Below are positions 5,393-5,416 of a DNA stretch of 5,416 bases, piece by piece. Every line of letters begins with the position of its first letter. Within the stretch, counting starts at the first letter, position 1. A program made the position numbers and the translations under genes. This stretch comes from Candidatus Sulfotelmatobacter sp. Its GTDB lineage: Bacteria > Acidobacteriota > Terriglobia > Terriglobales > Acidobacteriaceae. The notes below the pieces were generated by a model. The model ran no database searches, was not told the origin of the DNA, and saw only the letters and a program-made list of their open reading frames with translations. The stretch is from contig JASHRB010000172.1 of the NCBI GenBank assembly GCA_030037575.1, positions 1-5,416 of the forward strand, written 5' to 3'.

Positions 5393-5416
5393 GGCCTGCC
5401 GATTCCCGCCTTGCGG

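Noticed and set aside
1..5416. CRISPR arrays, intact tRNA or rRNA genes, transposase genes
   Set aside because: No regularly spaced repeats, no complete cloverleaf and no transposase motifs were found on either strand.

Overview
The window looks like chromosomal DNA from an acidobacterium (phylum Acidobacteriota, probably a soil lineage). This is inferred from family content: an MglA-type small GTPase, two tandem proteins of the 'VWFA-related Acidobacterial domain' type (TIGR03436-like), and the remains of an Oar-like TonB-dependent receptor with a carboxypeptidase-regulatory domain. The combination of the last two is characteristic of that phylum. G+C content is moderate to high, and GTG and TTG starts are frequent.

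Layout. Positions 1-446 hold no supportable gene, only a T-arm-like fragment at 102-118. Positions 447-1034 (minus) encode a full-length 195-aa MglA-family Ras-like GTPase, starting at TTG with a good Shine-Dalgarno; no mglB partner is adjacent. Positions 1035-1635 are intergenic but structured. They carry a G-tract operator-like site (1302-1315) inside a possible promoter, a small hairpin (1390-1412) and a strong long stem-loop (1466-1515). Positions 1636-1878 (plus) carry a plausible 80-aa protein of unknown function. Positions 1868 to about 2513 (plus) are a wrecked TonB-dependent receptor gene. Its signal peptide is out of frame with the mature N-terminus, and the beta-barrel is gone. A short stretch resembling the receptor's extreme C-terminus follows almost at once, in a third frame. 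Positions 2514-2742 are the convergent spacer, with a hairpin at 2675-2712. Positions 2743-3825 and 3910-5346 (both minus) are two exported VWA-like proteins, probably one operon transcribed from the right edge, with the 478-aa protein first and the 360-aa protein second.

How the parts fit. The VWA pair is envelope or secreted and presumably functions together through paired adhesion or scaffold domains. Both have a degenerate metal-ion-dependent adhesion site. MglA is cytoplasmic and in other bacteria controls polarity or motility; nothing here links it functionally to the VWA pair. The receptor remnant suggests this interval has undergone deletion. I see no complete novel defence or mobile system. 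The least explained parts are the 1290-1515 intergenic structures and the small ORFs among them.
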